61,416 bases of DNA from Rhodococcoides corynebacterioides (GCF_019834675.1 NZ_JABUBU010000019.1:1-61416); one strand, 5' to 3'. Numbered from the stretch's first letter, positions 1 through 9,025 are shown. Notes: a model not told the origin generated them from the letters alone. A program made the numbers and translations.

Positions 1-138
1 ATCGCCGGCACTCCGGGATCGGCTACTCCTCGCCAGTGGACTACGAACACGCCTACCATCGACGGGTCGCCTCACAAGTGGCCTGAACACCCAACCCGAA
101 CTGTCCGGGAAACCGGGTCAAGCTCCGGTCAAGCTCCG
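1..138 (+). mobile_element. Right end of an IS3-family insertion sequence (cut by window edge)
   Basis: The first 86 bases encode a transposase C-terminus typical of IS3 OrfB, and about 30 bases later comes TGTCCGGGAAACCGGGTCAA, which resembles the terminal inverted repeats of actinobacterial IS3 elements. The left end lies outside the window, so the inverted-repeat pair cannot be verified. An 11-bp tandem duplication (GTCAAGCTCCG at 117-127 and 128-138) sits at the presumed element edge. The exact end is uncertain. Confidence 0.6.
3..86 (+). CDS. IS3-family transposase OrfB, C-terminal 27 residues (5' partial)
   Basis: Reading frame 3 is open from the window edge to TGA at 84-86 and gives RRHSGIGYSSPVDYEHAYHR followed by seven more residues. 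The motif R-H-S-x-I/L-G-Y-x-S-P-x-x-Y-E is the conserved tail of the DDE integrase domain of IS3-family OrfB, just after the catalytic glutamate region. Only this tail is inside the window, so whether the element is intact cannot be judged. Confidence 0.8.
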   Translation, partial: RRHSGIGYSSPVDYEHAYHRRVASQVA

Positions 139-244
139 AGCGACTCGGCTGCACTGCCTGTGACGCGGTGTGCATGGAGGGCTTCGGGGTACGACCGGCG
201 TTGTCGCCTCGAGGATTCCATCGGCGGCCGGGGGTGGTGCCGTT

Positions 245-625
245 TCAGGTGGGTGCGAAGCCTCCGATGTCGAGTGACACGAAGAAGACTGCGAACGGAA
301 CGTAGCCGACGAGAAAGGTGAGCACCCCGACGAAGGCGATCCAGCGCATGCGCCCCGCGAACAGCATGCCTGCACCGCCGAGTAGTGCGACGACGATCGG
401 CGGAGCACACCAAGTGACCCAATAGCTCGTCGGCGGCGGCGGGAGGTCGGCACCTCGCCGAAGGTGGGAGGGGACGGCATAACCAGGATCCAGATCCGGC
501 GCGAGGCCCCCCGCCCATCTTGCCGCGTAGAAACCGAGGACGAGCGTGCCCAGAACCGCCGCACTGGCGGCAAGGGGTCCGATGACCTCACTGCGCCAGG
601 AGAATTTCGGCGTCCCGGATGCCAT
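245..625 (-). CDS. Small hypothetical membrane protein
   Basis: The product is 126 residues with three hydrophobic stretches by eye (about 12-35, 67-90 and 95-115) and a short Pro-rich loop between the first two, so it is probably an inner-membrane protein. I do not recognise a family. ATG at 625 is chosen because the hydrophobic pattern begins right after it; the frame stays open for 60 more codons upstream, but that stretch is Arg/Pro-rich and looks non-coding. No convincing ribosome-binding site is visible. It lies between the IS3 end and the lower-G+C gene that follows. Confidence 0.5.
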   Translation of the reverse strand: MASGTPKFSWRSEVIGPLAASAAVLGTLVLGFYAARWAGGLAPDLDPGYAVPSHLRRGADLPPPPTSYWVTWCAPPIVVALLGGAGMLFAGRMRWIAFVGVLTFLVGYVPFAVFFVSLDIGGFAPT

Positions 626-820
626 CACTGGGCCAGCATAGTGCGGGGGAGTGCAGGGTCTCCGGCAGATCGGCACCGCGTCCTCGTCGGCCCTGGCCGC
701 CGGTACAGGGTATCGAGAACGTAGGTCCTCGAACGAACGTTCTCGATCATGTGGCGCTGGAGAGGGCCTCGAGCGCGGCCGGCGGCGCCACGCGATAGTC
801 CCCAAATTGAGGCGGTCTCT

Positions 821-1588
821 TTACCGGCTGGTGCGGAGGCCCGAATCTCGGGACATTCCACGGGACTCAGCTCGGAAGATGTCCACCTGTGCCTGCAGCG
901 TCTTGAGATAGCCCGCCTGCGCCTGCTCAGCGTCGGTCTTCCCATACACAGGCAAGCCTCGTTCAGAGCGGAAGATATTGACAAACTGATCCAATTCGAC
1001 CGCTGCCGCATCCATGGTCGCCTTCTTAGCCAGAGCGTTTGTTGTAGACTGCGCTACTGAATGCATCGCGCTGTAAACCCGAACTGCTGAATCCATCAGT
1101 TCTTTCGAAGCGAACATTTTGATGTTGGTGAGCGACAGCCCCAAACGTTTCAACTCAGAAACTTGAGTTTGCGCAAACGCGATTTTCTCCATCGCATTTG
1201 GGTCTGTCGCCCCCTGTTCGGTCAGGAACATGTCCCTGATTAGGTTAAAGATGTTCTTCTCGTCGATCGCGCTAACCAGCAGATCAGCGACCGTGGAGGC
1301 GTAGTCCGTTGCGGCTTCGAAAACAATGGCTTTGTTGCGCTCATCTTGTTCGCGATCTGCCTTCTGCTGATCTAGTTCGCGTTCGTGTTCCTCCTTGCGC
1401 GTTTGGATCGTGGTATCGACCTTCGCCCTGCGTTCATCGCTTTTACGAAGCGACCGCTTGGCGATGAGGGGCGCCACAATCCCCGTCAACACACCAGAAA
1501 TCACGACACCCCACCAGAAGCCCGGTTGACTGAGAAAGGTCCAGATCGCGTCCACGTCAGAACTGTAACGTCTCCCACCGACAACCAC
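821..1588 (-). CDS. Hypothetical membrane-anchored coiled-coil protein, lower G+C
   Basis: The 255-residue product has one N-terminal transmembrane segment (about residues 23-43), then a highly charged Lys/Glu/Arg helix rich in Gln (about 50-90) likely to form a coiled coil, then a helical C-terminal domain of about 160 residues without recognisable motifs. Its codons use A/T at third positions far more often than neighbouring genes, and the local G+C is visibly lower (about 55% against about 70%). With the IS3 end nearby this suggests recent acquisition. The start is GTG at 1588; an internal GTG about 10 codons later is also possible. No function can be assigned. Confidence 0.6.
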   Translation of the reverse strand: MVVGGRRYSSDVDAIWTFLSQPGFWWGVVISGVLTGIVAPLIAKRSLRKSDERRAKVDTTIQTRKEEHERELDQQKADREQDERNKAIVFEAATDYASTVADLLVSAIDEKNIFNLIRDMFLTEQGATDPNAMEKIAFAQTQVSELKRLGLSLTNIKMFASKELMDSAVRVYSAMHSVAQSTTNALAKKATMDAAAVELDQFVNIFRSERGLPVYGKTDAEQAQAGYLKTLQAQVDIFRAESRGMSRDSGLRTSR

Positions 1589-1662
1589 TGTGAAGCAGAT
1601 GTCAGAGCGGACGGTCCCCTTGCAGGCGGGGGCGAGGAACTTCTAGGCCGCGAATAGAGCAC

Positions 1663-1857
1663 CCCGGACACGATCCGGCCAGCCTCGAGCCGGTGACGAG
1701 TGTCCCGGTGTCGACGCACGCACCGAGAGTTGCGGCCGGCGCCGACGGGCAGGTGTTCGTCATCGACGGTGCGGTGCGCCGGTTCCGTACGGACAGCCCC
1801 GTGATGGCCGAACCCGAGGTGATCGACGTGGCGGGTATCGCTGCGCGACTCGAGTGA
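1663..1857 (+). pseudogene. 3' remnant of a truncated gene
   Basis: A frame ending at TGA 1855-1857 reads like real coding sequence with G/C-rich third positions. It contains ADGQVFVIDGAVRRFRTDS and ends in VIDVAGIAARLE, but has no start codon or ribosome-binding site, and the frame degenerates upstream of about 1663. It probably represents the tail of a gene whose 5' part was lost when the adjacent lower-G+C gene arrived. The parent family is not recognised. The rest of 1589-1905 holds no gene. Confidence 0.35.
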
Positions 1858-1905
1858 CTCGGCAATCGGTGGGGGCCGTCGTCGTCTGTCTGGGATGGTG
1901 AAGCG

Positions 1906-3030
1906 ATGAGTGTGGTCGAGACGTTGTTGGCGGGTCCGCGTGGTCGACGGTTGCTGCTCGAGTACGCAGACGCGGCGGAACGGCTGTCGGAGGAGCAGTC
2001 GGACAACTCGTTTCACAGGGCGGTGCTTCTGGCGGCGTATCGCCTCGACGTCGATCGGGGTTCCGGGGTGGTGATGTTCGGTCCCGGTGCGGAGGAGGCG
2101 CGGCGGACGGTGGTGACCGCCGAGGAGGTGGCGGACCGACTTTCCCGCGTGGTGCTGCCGGAGGTGACCGCGACGGCGGTACGACAAGCGATGGAGTTGT
2201 CGATGGACTTCGCGCGGTACTGGCAGGAGCCGGACGGCGCGGACGTTCTCGCCGCGACCGATGCCGTGCGGGGTGCGCTGCGGCGGGTCGCCGAGCACGT
2301 CGCGCAGTCGCCGTGGACCGAGTGGTGGTCGACGGATGCGGCGCTCACGGAGCAGTGGGCGGTCGGGCGGAGCTTCGGTGACGCGGACCTTCTCGACGAT
2401 TCTGCGGTGGGGCGGCCGGCGGCGGAGGTGTTGTCCGAGTGGTCCGTTCGCACTGCGGCAGAGGAGGAGCGCGCGGCGCGGGAGCGGCCCACGGATCCCA
2501 CCGCCAGCGTCGGAGGTGAGTGGTGGTCGACGCCGCCGACGCTGTGTTCGTCTCGTCTGTTGGCCGATGGGACGCCTGCGGGGTTGTGGTTCGTCGAGGA
2601 CCGCTCGGACCCGGCGCGAGCGGTGTCGCGGCGCGTCACTGTCGCGGAGGGTACTCGGGTGTTCGAGGTCGACGGGCCACTGGCGTGGGCGCAGTTGTGC
2701 CGCCGGTTCCCTTTGAACGTGACAGCGCAGAAGCGCCACGACTGGTACTGCACCACTGGTCGGGCGGGCCGGTGGGTCATCCCCGACTGGCTGCGGGTGG
2801 GCGAAGTGTACGACGGTGTCCACCTCACCGCGGCGGCATACCTCTCTGCTGCGACAACAGAGATTCCGGTCGACGACGACTGTGCGAGCGTCATCGCCGG
2901 GTGGGCGCCGGACGAGACGTACTGGTTCACCGACGTGGCGAGGATCGACGTCGACGATGTTCGTCAGTGGGTGAGTGAATCCGACGGGGAGCGGCTCGAC
3001 TGGGTCGAGGACGACCAGCCACCGGCTTAG
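1906..3030 (+). CDS. Conserved hypothetical protein, Trp-rich
   Basis: This 374-residue soluble protein has good third-position G/C bias over its whole length, so it is real coding DNA although a long antisense frame overlaps it. It begins with a helical domain (about 1-130), has an acidic linker near 180-200 and then a beta-rich C-terminal half with many Trp and Tyr (WYCTTGR, WVIPDWLRVGEVYDGVHLT). That C-terminal half looks like a barrel or sandwich fold, but I do not recognise the family. The next gene starts 10 bases downstream, so the two are probably co-transcribed. Confidence 0.7.
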   Translation: MSVVETLLAGPRGRRLLLEYADAAERLSEEQSDNSFHRAVLLAAYRLDVDRGSGVVMFGPGAEEARRTVVTAEEVADRLSRVVLPEVTATAVRQAMELSMDFARYWQEPDGADVLAATDAVRGALRRVAEHVAQSPWTEWWSTDAALTEQWAVGRSFGDADLLDDSAVGRPAAEVLSEWSVRTAAEEERAARERPTDPTASVGGEWWSTPPTLCSSRLLADGTPAGLWFVEDRSDPARAVSRRVTVAEGTRVFEVDGPLAWAQLCRRFPLNVTAQKRHDWYCTTGRAGRWVIPDWLRVGEVYDGVHLTAAAYLSAATTEIPVDDDCASVIAGWAPDETYWFTDVARIDVDDVRQWVSESDGERLDWVEDDQPPA

Positions 3031-3039
3031 GCTGAGGCG

Positions 3040-3543
3040 ATGACAGCGGCGATGCACGGCGAAAGGTCAACTGCCGGGGCACCGGCGCGGTGGGCGTGGT
3101 TGGTGCTGGCCTCGATCGTGGCCATTGTCGCCGCGGTGGGTGTCGTCGCCGGGTCGATTCGCGAGTACCAGGTGAGCTCGTGCGAGATCATCGACGCCAC
3201 CGCCACCTGCATGATGTCCACCCTCGACATCGTCGGGTGGGGTGCGACCGCGGTCGTCGTGGGCGCTGCGTTGCTGTGTGCGGTGCCGGCGTTGTGGCCG
3301 CGCCCGGCCGTGCGCTGGGGAAGCGTGGCAGCACTGGTGCTACTCGGCGTCGGATCACTGATCATGTTGGGCCGCATCGGATTTGCTGTGGTGGCGGTGG
3401 CGCTGTTGGGTGCGGTCCTGGCCGCGGCGCAGGGGTGGCACACGTCGAGGAGACGCAGCACTCACGACCGCGAGATCGAGGTTCCCCTGAAAGCGCTGCT
3501 GGGCAGGTCCGTCGGCCCGGACGAGGCGAACGGTAGCTCGTAG
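3040..3543 (+). CDS. Hypothetical four-TM membrane protein
   Basis: The 167-residue product has four hydrophobic segments by eye (about 18-40, 67-88, 92-110 and 113-133). The loop after the first carries two cysteines (SSCEIIDATATCMMS), which could form an extracytoplasmic disulphide. The C-terminal 35 residues are charged and probably cytoplasmic. It starts 10 bases after the preceding gene and ends 8 bases before a convergent gene. Function unknown. Confidence 0.65.
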   Translation: MTAAMHGERSTAGAPARWAWLVLASIVAIVAAVGVVAGSIREYQVSSCEIIDATATCMMSTLDIVGWGATAVVVGAALLCAVPALWPRPAVRWGSVAALVLLGVGSLIMLGRIGFAVVAVALLGAVLAAAQGWHTSRRRSTHDREIEVPLKALLGRSVGPDEANGSS

Positions 3544-3550
3544 GGGCCGC

Positions 3551-4561
3551 TCAGGAGAGTCGACCGACTCGGCCGCGGCGGGGTGGATCGATGCGTCGCT
3601 GGCGGTCGACGGGGACACCCGGGTGGAGGATGTTCTGCAGCGTCCGGACGGTGTCGTCGTCGATGTCGACCTCGTTCATCGCGGCCGCCCAGTCCCAGTC
3701 GGGTGTGGACCACACGTAGTGCAGCGGGCCCCATCTGGGTGCCCAGCTCCCGTCGGGGGACCGTGGGTTCCGGGCGAGCATGGTGTGCTCGTTGTGCCCC
3801 TCGAATGCGCCTGTTGCTTCGTCCGCAACCGGCACGGTGGTGGGGGTGAAGTCGACGGGGACGCGCGCGATGAGCCGCTCGGCGGTCACGGTGTCCGCAA
3901 ACCACTGCGCCTGATGCCTTTTCATGTCGTCGCTGCAGCGACGGAGTTCGTCCTGACGCTCTCGTTGCGTCTGTGTGGGACCGCTCCAGGCGAATATCGA
4001 GGAATCGATAGGCTCTCCGACCGTCAGGTCGACATAGTGCGCGCCGACGCCGACCGCGTCGACGCGATAGCCGAGTATGCGGCCCGTCTCGATGTCGACC
4101 CAGATGCGCATCGGGTGCGGCTTGCGTTCGGGCGGGGCGAGTTCGACTGTCCAACAACGACGGTCGACAAACGTCTCTTCGGTGATGGGCCCGGTCGGTC
4201 TGGTGAAGTCGTCACCGGCCCATTCCGCGGCCGAGCGTCGCTTGATCAGGAACTGATTCTTACCGAAGTAGTGCACCCGATCCGACGGCCCCATCAACGG
4301 GCGCTGCGGGTCGGGGGTGAAGTCCCAGGCGGTGGTGCCGTCGGTGATGAACACGGGGGCTCCGTCGTACTCCACGCGCGTTGCGGGGCCGTGGAGCCAG
4401 ACGGTGCAGTCGTCGACAGCTCGGACGAACATCGGCCGGTACGCGGAGGTCGTGAACGTGACCGGGTCACGCTGAAAACCGGGGTCTTCTCGGATGGTCC
4501 CGTGCAGCGGTGCGGCGTTCGGTCTGGTGAGGGCGCGCAGGACTTCCACCCATTCGGTCAC
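3551..4561 (-). CDS. Conserved hypothetical protein (outer-membrane lipoprotein-sorting-like fold possible)
   Basis: The 336-residue soluble product starts at GTG 4561, preceded by an AAAGAACG purine stretch, and its start overlaps the stop of the upstream gene by 4 bp (GTGA), implying translational coupling. The middle contains strand-rich segments reading like a LolA/LppX-type half-barrel (RVEYDGAPVFITDGTTAWDF, then MRIWVDIETGRILGYRV, where a value is tied to an amino-acid side chain and a time step). Similar patterns occur in actinobacterial proteins annotated only as hypothetical. No signal peptide is visible, so this fold suggestion is tentative. Confidence 0.6.
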   Translation of the reverse strand: MTEWVEVLRALTRPNAAPLHGTIREDPGFQRDPVTFTTSAYRPMFVRAVDDCTVWLHGPATRVEYDGAPVFITDGTTAWDFTPDPQRPLMGPSDRVHYFGKNQFLIKRRSAAEWAGDDFTRPTGPITEETFVDRRCWTVELAPPERKPHPMRIWVDIETGRILGYRVDAVGVGAHYVDLTVGEPIDSSIFAWSGPTQTQRERQDELRRCSDDMKRHQAQWFADTVTAERLIARVPVDFTPTTVPVADEATGAFEGHNEHTMLARNPRSPDGSWAPRWGPLHYVWSTPDWDWAAAMNEVDIDDDTVRTLQNILHPGVPVDRQRRIDPPRRGRVGRLS

Positions 4562-4734
4562 GATTCGTTCTTTCGGTACCCGACGGAAAGTATCGCCGCG
4601 ACGATGGCGCCGGCCAGGAGCAGCAGGACGACGTCCGCGCTGCGTTGGGCCGCCGAGGTCCCCGACCACGTCAGGACGCGGACGATCACGGCCAGGAGAT
4701 AAAGACCGATCGCGGCACTACGCGGATTGCCCAT
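4558..4734 (-). CDS. Small two-TM membrane protein
   Basis: This 58-residue protein consists almost entirely of two hydrophobic segments (about 7-22 and 33-52) ending in a basic tail GYRKNES. Its TGA overlaps the GTG start of the next gene, so the two form a coupled pair. ATG 4734 is chosen because the residues upstream in the same frame look non-coding; a stop-free extension to 4806 exists. It may anchor or assist the coupled downstream product, which is inference only. Confidence 0.5.
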   Translation of the reverse strand: MGNPRSAAIGLYLLAVIVRVLTWSGTSAAQRSADVVLLLLAGAIVAAILSVGYRKNES

Positions 4735-4940
4735 GACGATGACCGTATGCGGGTGGGCGACGTGGCGCACTCGATTGCTCGGCGAAGGGGCTTCGCCGTT
4801 CAGCACTTCACCTGCAAATGTGTGCGCGCTTTATCGCTGTTCGCGGATGAGGAGAATCGGAAGATTCCGTTGTCGAGTCCGGGAGGAAGGGCGCCTGACG
4901 GTGGTACCGCGCTGGTGTAACCGAGACGTAGGGTGGCCGC

Positions 4941-5451
4941 GTGTCGCTGTCGCTTCCGGTCCTGGCCCGTTTCTGCGCGATTGCCGGTAGTGCATTCGTG
5001 GCCGTGTGGGCATTGGCCAATGCCCGGCCGATCGACCTGTACCAGGCCGAAACCGCCACTCGATCCGAGGCTGCGTTCGGCAACAATTGGTCGGACCTGT
5101 TTCTGAACGCGTCCCGGGCGGCGGGCTTCGCTTTCGTGGTCCGCCTACGCCGCAGTTCTCCCCGCGGCCGCCGTTTATTCTTTCCTGTCGACGCCGGCAT
5201 CGGACCGTTCTGTCATGACCCTGGGGATCCTGCTGCCGGTGATGGTTGCGGTCCTGGGCTTCTCGGCGTTGGGGAGAAGGCCGAGCGGTGTGCTCATGTG
5301 GGTCACGGGTGAACCGATCGAGCTTCCCGAGGCCGGCACCATTATCGCGGCGAGCTCGGGTGCGATTACTCTCGCTGCGCTGACGTGTGTGACGGCAGCC
5401 GTGGTCGCGTCTGTGATCGACCGCCGTGCGGCGCGTGCGGCCGATGGGTGA
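4941..5451 (+). pseudogene. Frameshifted four-TM membrane protein
   Basis: Two frames together make one coherent membrane protein. From GTG 4941 the first frame gives a signal-like hydrophobic helix and an extracellular segment up to GFAFV (about 5135). One base later, the +1 frame continues as SAYAAVLPAAAVYSFLSTP and three further hydrophobic stretches to the stop at 5451. Left in its own frame the first part turns into Arg-rich nonsense. A single-base indel near 5130-5146 explains both; it is either a real mutation or a sequencing error. Expected intact length is about 170 residues. Family not recognised. Confidence 0.6.
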
Positions 5452-5490
5452 CGGGGCCCGACAACAGGACGGTGCGGCACTATCGAGCCC

Positions 5491-6036
5491 ATGACGCCCC
5501 GCACCGTCGACCACGGTGATCCTCTACCGCCCGGGTGGACGTACCTCGACAGGAAACAGGACGACGAGGCGTGGTCACGGTTCCGGGCCGCGTTCGGCGC
5601 CCTCCGGCCGGGTCTGCACGCCGACGCCTGGCCGGCGATCACCGAGCCGGCGCCGTCGGTCACGTTCGACCTGCGGTTCGACGCGACCGCGGTGCCCGCG
5701 ATATGGGCTGCTCGCATGGAGGCGATCAACGCGGAGACTGCGCGCTGCCTGCTCGGCATAGCGGATCCTCCCGAGGTCGTGGTGCTGGATTGGCAGCATC
5801 CTGGCTACCGCCTCGACCTCGCCGAGCATGTGTCTGCCCGTGATGCCACGTGGAGGGTGCCGGTCTACCCGGACCGCGATTACTACACCTTCGTGCTGCC
5901 CGACTTCAGCGAGGGGACGTTCGGCCACCCGTGGGAGCAGTCGCCGTGTGTGTTCGGCCCGAGGCTGGTGGACACACTGGCCGCCACGCTGTCGACGTGG
6001 CTGCCGGTCCTTCGGGTCGACGGGCGCACCCAGTAG
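5491..6036 (+). CDS. DUF2716-family protein
   Basis: The 181-residue soluble product matches my memory of the DUF2716 pattern: an early W-x-x-F-x-F/R-x-x-F block, then EPAPSVTFDL, a central LDWQHPGYRL and a late segment with DYYTFVLPDFSEGTFGHPWE. Members are small cytoplasmic proteins of unknown function, common in Streptomyces and relatives. No ribosome-binding site stands out before ATG 5491. A terminator hairpin overlaps its stop codon. Confidence 0.65.
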   Translation: MTPRTVDHGDPLPPGWTYLDRKQDDEAWSRFRAAFGALRPGLHADAWPAITEPAPSVTFDLRFDATAVPAIWAARMEAINAETARCLLGIADPPEVVVLDWQHPGYRLDLAEHVSARDATWRVPVYPDRDYYTFVLPDFSEGTFGHPWEQSPCVFGPRLVDTLAATLSTWLPVLRVDGRTQ

Positions 6037-6061
6037 GGGCGTCCGCGCTGGTGGACGCCCC
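6036..6061. terminator. Hairpin terminator between convergent genes
   Basis: A perfect 9-bp stem GGGGCGTCC / GGACGCCCC with an 8-base loop begins on the last base of the DUF2716 stop codon and lies before the convergent membrane gene at 6091. There is no T-run, as is usual in high-G+C actinobacteria. It can serve both strands. Confidence 0.65.
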
Positions 6062-6090
6062 GCCGTCTGTGCGGCGGTCAGCACGCGGAT

Positions 6091-6414
6091 TCATGGACGG
6101 GTCCACCGAGGCCAGTCCTCACTCCGGCTCTCTGATGCGGTGGGATGCCGGGTGGGCCGACACTTCCGGAGAACGATGTAGACCGCCGATCCGATGACGG
6201 GCACGACCCACGCGGACCCGATAGCGAACGCCTTTGCGGACCCCGTCAGGCGACCCTGAGCTGCGATCGAGACGAACGCTCCCACGATGAACCACGCCAG
6301 CAGCACGACGATACCGACGGCGACATCTACGAAGAACTCATTGAAAGACTCGACGCAGCCCGGGCTGAGGTGACATTCACTCAGGCCGGACTCGGCGAGG
6401 ATGGTCGACGGCAC
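6091..6414 (-). CDS. Small membrane protein, PLDc_N-like tail
   Basis: The 107-residue product has a long hydrophobic segment (about 28-52) and a second one (about 64-83) ending in WVVPVIGSAVYIVLRK, which resembles the two-helix hairpin called phospholipase-D nuclease N-terminal (PLDc_N), common in small actinobacterial membrane proteins. The N-terminal 25 residues contain two cysteines and are not hydrophobic. The start is GTG 6414 without a good ribosome-binding site; a shorter protein is possible. Role unknown. Confidence 0.45.
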   Translation of the reverse strand: MPSTILAESGLSECHLSPGCVESFNEFFVDVAVGIVVLLAWFIVGAFVSIAAQGRLTGSAKAFAIGSAWVVPVIGSAVYIVLRKCRPTRHPTASESRSEDWPRWTRP

Positions 6415-6581
6415 GAGATGAGGCTATCGGTACGTTCTCGGCAGGCGACTGGAACTCGAGATGAATAGCGGATGCTGCAACAAACGCTGAAGGGGTACGA
6501 GACTGTCCGGGCAGGCGTGGAGTAGTGCCGTACGTGGCCCTCGCGCACGATGACGGTGACGCGATTGCGACTGTTCGAAAG

Positions 6582-6923
6582 CTACAGCCGACTCTCGGCC
6601 GCCGGGTGGTTTCGGTTGTGGCGCAGGGTCACGACAAGAGGGGGTAGCAAGCAGCCGCCAGTCGCGAAAAGTGCGAAAGCTGCGATGGCCCAACCTGGTC
6701 GTACGTTCCAGATGACGTCCAAGATCTGCCACGCCCCAGCAAGAATCGCGACAGCCCCCAGCAGCCGGCGTCGTAATACGGCCCGTGACGGACGCACGGC
6801 GAACCGGCCGAACAGGATCGGCAGCCGGAACCCCCGATTCGACTGTGAAATCTCGAGGTTCGAGCGCACGGTCAGCGTCACCCCGAGTGCGAGAAGGACT
6901 CCAGCGATCGCGAGACCAGCCAT
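6582..6923 (-). CDS. Small hypothetical membrane protein
   Basis: ATG 6923 is preceded by an excellent Shine-Dalgarno sequence (AGGAGGAGGTG, 6 bases upstream), so the gene is real and translated. The 113-residue product has hydrophobic stretches at about 2-18, 54-70 and 76-97, separated by a basic loop rich in Arg. It resembles unannotated rhodococcal membrane proteins but belongs to no family I can name. Confidence 0.65.
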   Translation of the reverse strand: MAGLAIAGVLLALGVTLTVRSNLEISQSNRGFRLPILFGRFAVRPSRAVLRRRLLGAVAILAGAWQILDVIWNVRPGWAIAAFALFATGGCLLPPLVVTLRHNRNHPAAESRL

Positions 6924-7272
6924 CGAATCACCTCCTCCTGGCCTTCGCGGTGGTATTGGTTCGACCGGCTTGGATACCGCCGAATCATTGACTTCGTTGT
7001 CGATCCGATTCTAGGCGCCGGTCTTCGTTCCAATCACGCGTTCGGTGGCCCCACTGCGTGCCATACGAGGTGTCGACGAGAGCACCCACACCTGACGTCG
7101 TCGAGAACGTGCGGTGCGGCTCCGACTCGATCCAGGCTTCCGACACGTTCACTTGTCAGGGGGCGTCCGCTCCGACGATCAATGACCTGTTCGCAACGCA
7201 GGGGCAACGATTCCATCGACACCCCCACTCGTACGCAGACACGCCGCTCCACTACGAGGGAGGATCGAGACC
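6924..7272. other. Intergenic region between divergent genes
   Basis: About 350 bases separate the small membrane gene and the LldD-type gene. It must hold the promoter of lldD. I see no convincing ORF with a ribosome-binding site, no strong inverted repeat and no RNA gene. Confidence 0.5.
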
Positions 7273-8544
7273 ATGCCCGTCGAACGTCAACTGCCCAAGC
7301 CTGCCGAACTGCGCGAGCTGCTGTCCTTCAAAAAGCCGGATCTGCACCCGCGCCGTCGTCGGCTGAACGCTGCTCTCACCATCGAGGACCTCCGCAAGAT
7401 CGCCAAGCGGCGAACTCCGCGGGCCGCCTTCGACTACACCGATGGCGCGGCCGACGCGGAGATCTCGTTGTCCCGAGCACGACAAGCATTCCGCGACATC
7501 GAGTTTCACCCCTCGATCCTGCGTGACGTCTCCCGAGTCGACACCTCGACCACCGTCTTCGGCGGTCCGTCGTCCCTCCCGTTCGGTATCGCACCGACCG
7601 GGTTCACCCGCCTCATGCAGACCGAGGGCGAAGTCGCGGGGGCCGGTGCCGCGGGGGCCGCCGGCATCCCCTTCTGCTTGTCCACTCTCGGAACCACCTC
7701 GATCGAGGACGTGCGCGCAGCCAACCCGACGGGCCGGAACTGGTTTCAGCTCTACGTGATGAAGGAACGCGATGTCTCCTTCGGGCTCGTCGAGCGAGCC
7801 GCCCGCGCCGGTTTCGACACGCTGCTGTTCACTGTCGACACCCCCGTCGCCGGAGCGCGGCTGCGCGACAAGCGCAACGGGTTCTCCATCCCTCCGCAAC
7901 TGACGGCGTCGACAATCGCCGACGCGATTCCGCGGCCGTGGTGGTGGTGGGACTTCCTCACCACCGCCAAGCTGGAGTTCGCGTCCCTGTCCTCGACCGG
8001 GGGAACGGTGGGCGAGCTCGTGAACTCGGCCATGGACCCGAGCATCTCCTTCGCCGATCTCGACGTGATCCGCAGCATCTGGCCGGGCAAGATCGTCGTG
8101 AAGGGCGTTCAGTCCGTGGCGGATTCGGTCGAGCTTGCCGAGCGCGGGGTCGACGGCATCATCCTGTCGAACCACGGTGGGCGCCAGCTCGACCGCGCCC
8201 CCGTTCCGTTCCAGTTGCTGCCGTCGGTGGTGCGGGAGGTCGGGCCGGACTTCGAGGTCGCCGTCGACACCGGAATCATGCACGGAGCCGACATCGTCGC
8301 GTCGATCGCGATGGGAGCCTCCTTCACGCTGGTCGGTCGGGCCTACCTCTACGGCCTGATGGCGGGAGGCCGCGAAGGCGTCGACCGCATGATCGACATC
8401 CTGCGCGACGAGATCGTCCGCACCATGCAACTGCTGCAGGTGAATTCGCTCGCGGACCTCACCCCCGAGCACGTCACGCAGCTGACTCGGCTGGTGCCGA
8501 GGGACTCGGCAGGACGAGCTGCATCGACTCTCGAGGCCCCCTGA
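7273..8544 (+). CDS. lldD: FMN-dependent L-lactate/2-hydroxyacid dehydrogenase, LldD2-like
   Basis: The 423-residue protein is a full-length FMN-dependent alpha-hydroxyacid dehydrogenase. It reads collinearly with mycobacterial LldD2 as I recall it ([49 protein letters not shown]). The active-site signature [14 protein letters not shown] is present with the base His at residue 301, followed by the FMN-phosphate segments [10 protein letters not shown] and [12 protein letters not shown]. The expected reaction is oxidation of L-lactate or a related 2-hydroxyacid, passing electrons to the respiratory chain at the membrane. GGGAGG lies about 10 bases before ATG. It stands alone and faces the Tat operon. 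Confidence 0.85.
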   Translation: MPVERQLPKPAELRELLSFKKPDLHPRRRRLNAALTIEDLRKIAKRRTPRAAFDYTDGAADAEISLSRARQAFRDIEFHPSILRDVSRVDTSTTVFGGPSSLPFGIAPTGFTRLMQTEGEVAGAGAAGAAGIPFCLSTLGTTSIEDVRAANPTGRNWFQLYVMKERDVSFGLVERAARAGFDTLLFTVDTPVAGARLRDKRNGFSIPPQLTASTIADAIPRPWWWWDFLTTAKLEFASLSSTGGTVGELVNSAMDPSISFADLDVIRSIWPGKIVVKGVQSVADSVELAERGVDGIILSNHGGRQLDRAPVPFQLLPSVVREVGPDFEVAVDTGIMHGADIVASIAMGASFTLVGRAYLYGLMAGGREGVDRMIDILRDEIVRTMQLLQVNSLADLTPEHVTQLTRLVPRDSAGRAASTLEAP

Positions 8545-8575
8545 CGCGAGGTGCACACCGCCGGTGAGGACGGGG

Positions 8576-9025
8576 TCAGCGGCGGTCCGCCGCCACCGGA
8601 GGCGGGAACTCGGGCGTCGAGGTGCTCCCGTCGGGTGATGCTGCGATGCGTCGGAGGTCGTCCGCGTCGAGGGCGTCGATGGGGACACGTATCGGGTGCG
8701 ACGACGTTCCGGTGACGACATATTTCTGCCCGGGCCGCACCGAAGCTGCCCCCTCGGTGGTCTCGACCGGCGACGGTTCCTCGAGGGCGTCGCGCACGAT
8801 CCTGCGCGGGTCGTACTGGCGCAGGTTCACCGACTCCCACTCCGAGCGCCGCAGGGGCATGCCGAGGTCCTGCTCCGCCGCGGCGCGGGTGGTGTCGACG
8901 AACTGTCTCAGGCTGCGGACACTTCGGGCGAGGTGTCGGGCGTAGTCCGGCAGGCGGGCGGGCCCGAGGACGACGCCGGCGATGAGGGCGACGAGGAACA
9001 GCTTCTCGAGGGTCAGACCGAACAT
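8576..9025 (-). CDS. tatB: TatB-like Sec-independent translocase component
   Basis: The 149-residue product has the TatA/TatB plan: one N-terminal transmembrane helix (about 7-22) with the GPARLP motif at the helix end, an amphipathic helix (about 25-52) and a long polar tail. The tail of about 100 residues favours TatB over TatA. The ATG lies inside the 3' end of tatC and is preceded by AGGAGGT, so it is translated independently but co-transcribed. With TatC it would bind twin-arginine signal peptides. This is the last gene of the operon. Confidence 0.75.
   Translation of the reverse strand: MFGLTLEKLFLVALIAGVVLGPARLPDYARHLARSVRSLRQFVDTTRAAAEQDLGMPLRRSEWESVNLRQYDPRRIVRDALEEPSPVETTEGAASVRPGQKYVVTGTSSHPIRVPIDALDADDLRRIAASPDGSTSTPEFPPPVAADRR

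Noticed and set aside
1501..3057. Long minus-strand open frame (about 518 codons) across 1501-3057
   Set aside because: It is Arg/Pro/His-rich, antisense to a gene with proper third-position bias, and has no ribosome-binding site; high-G+C DNA commonly gives such shadows.
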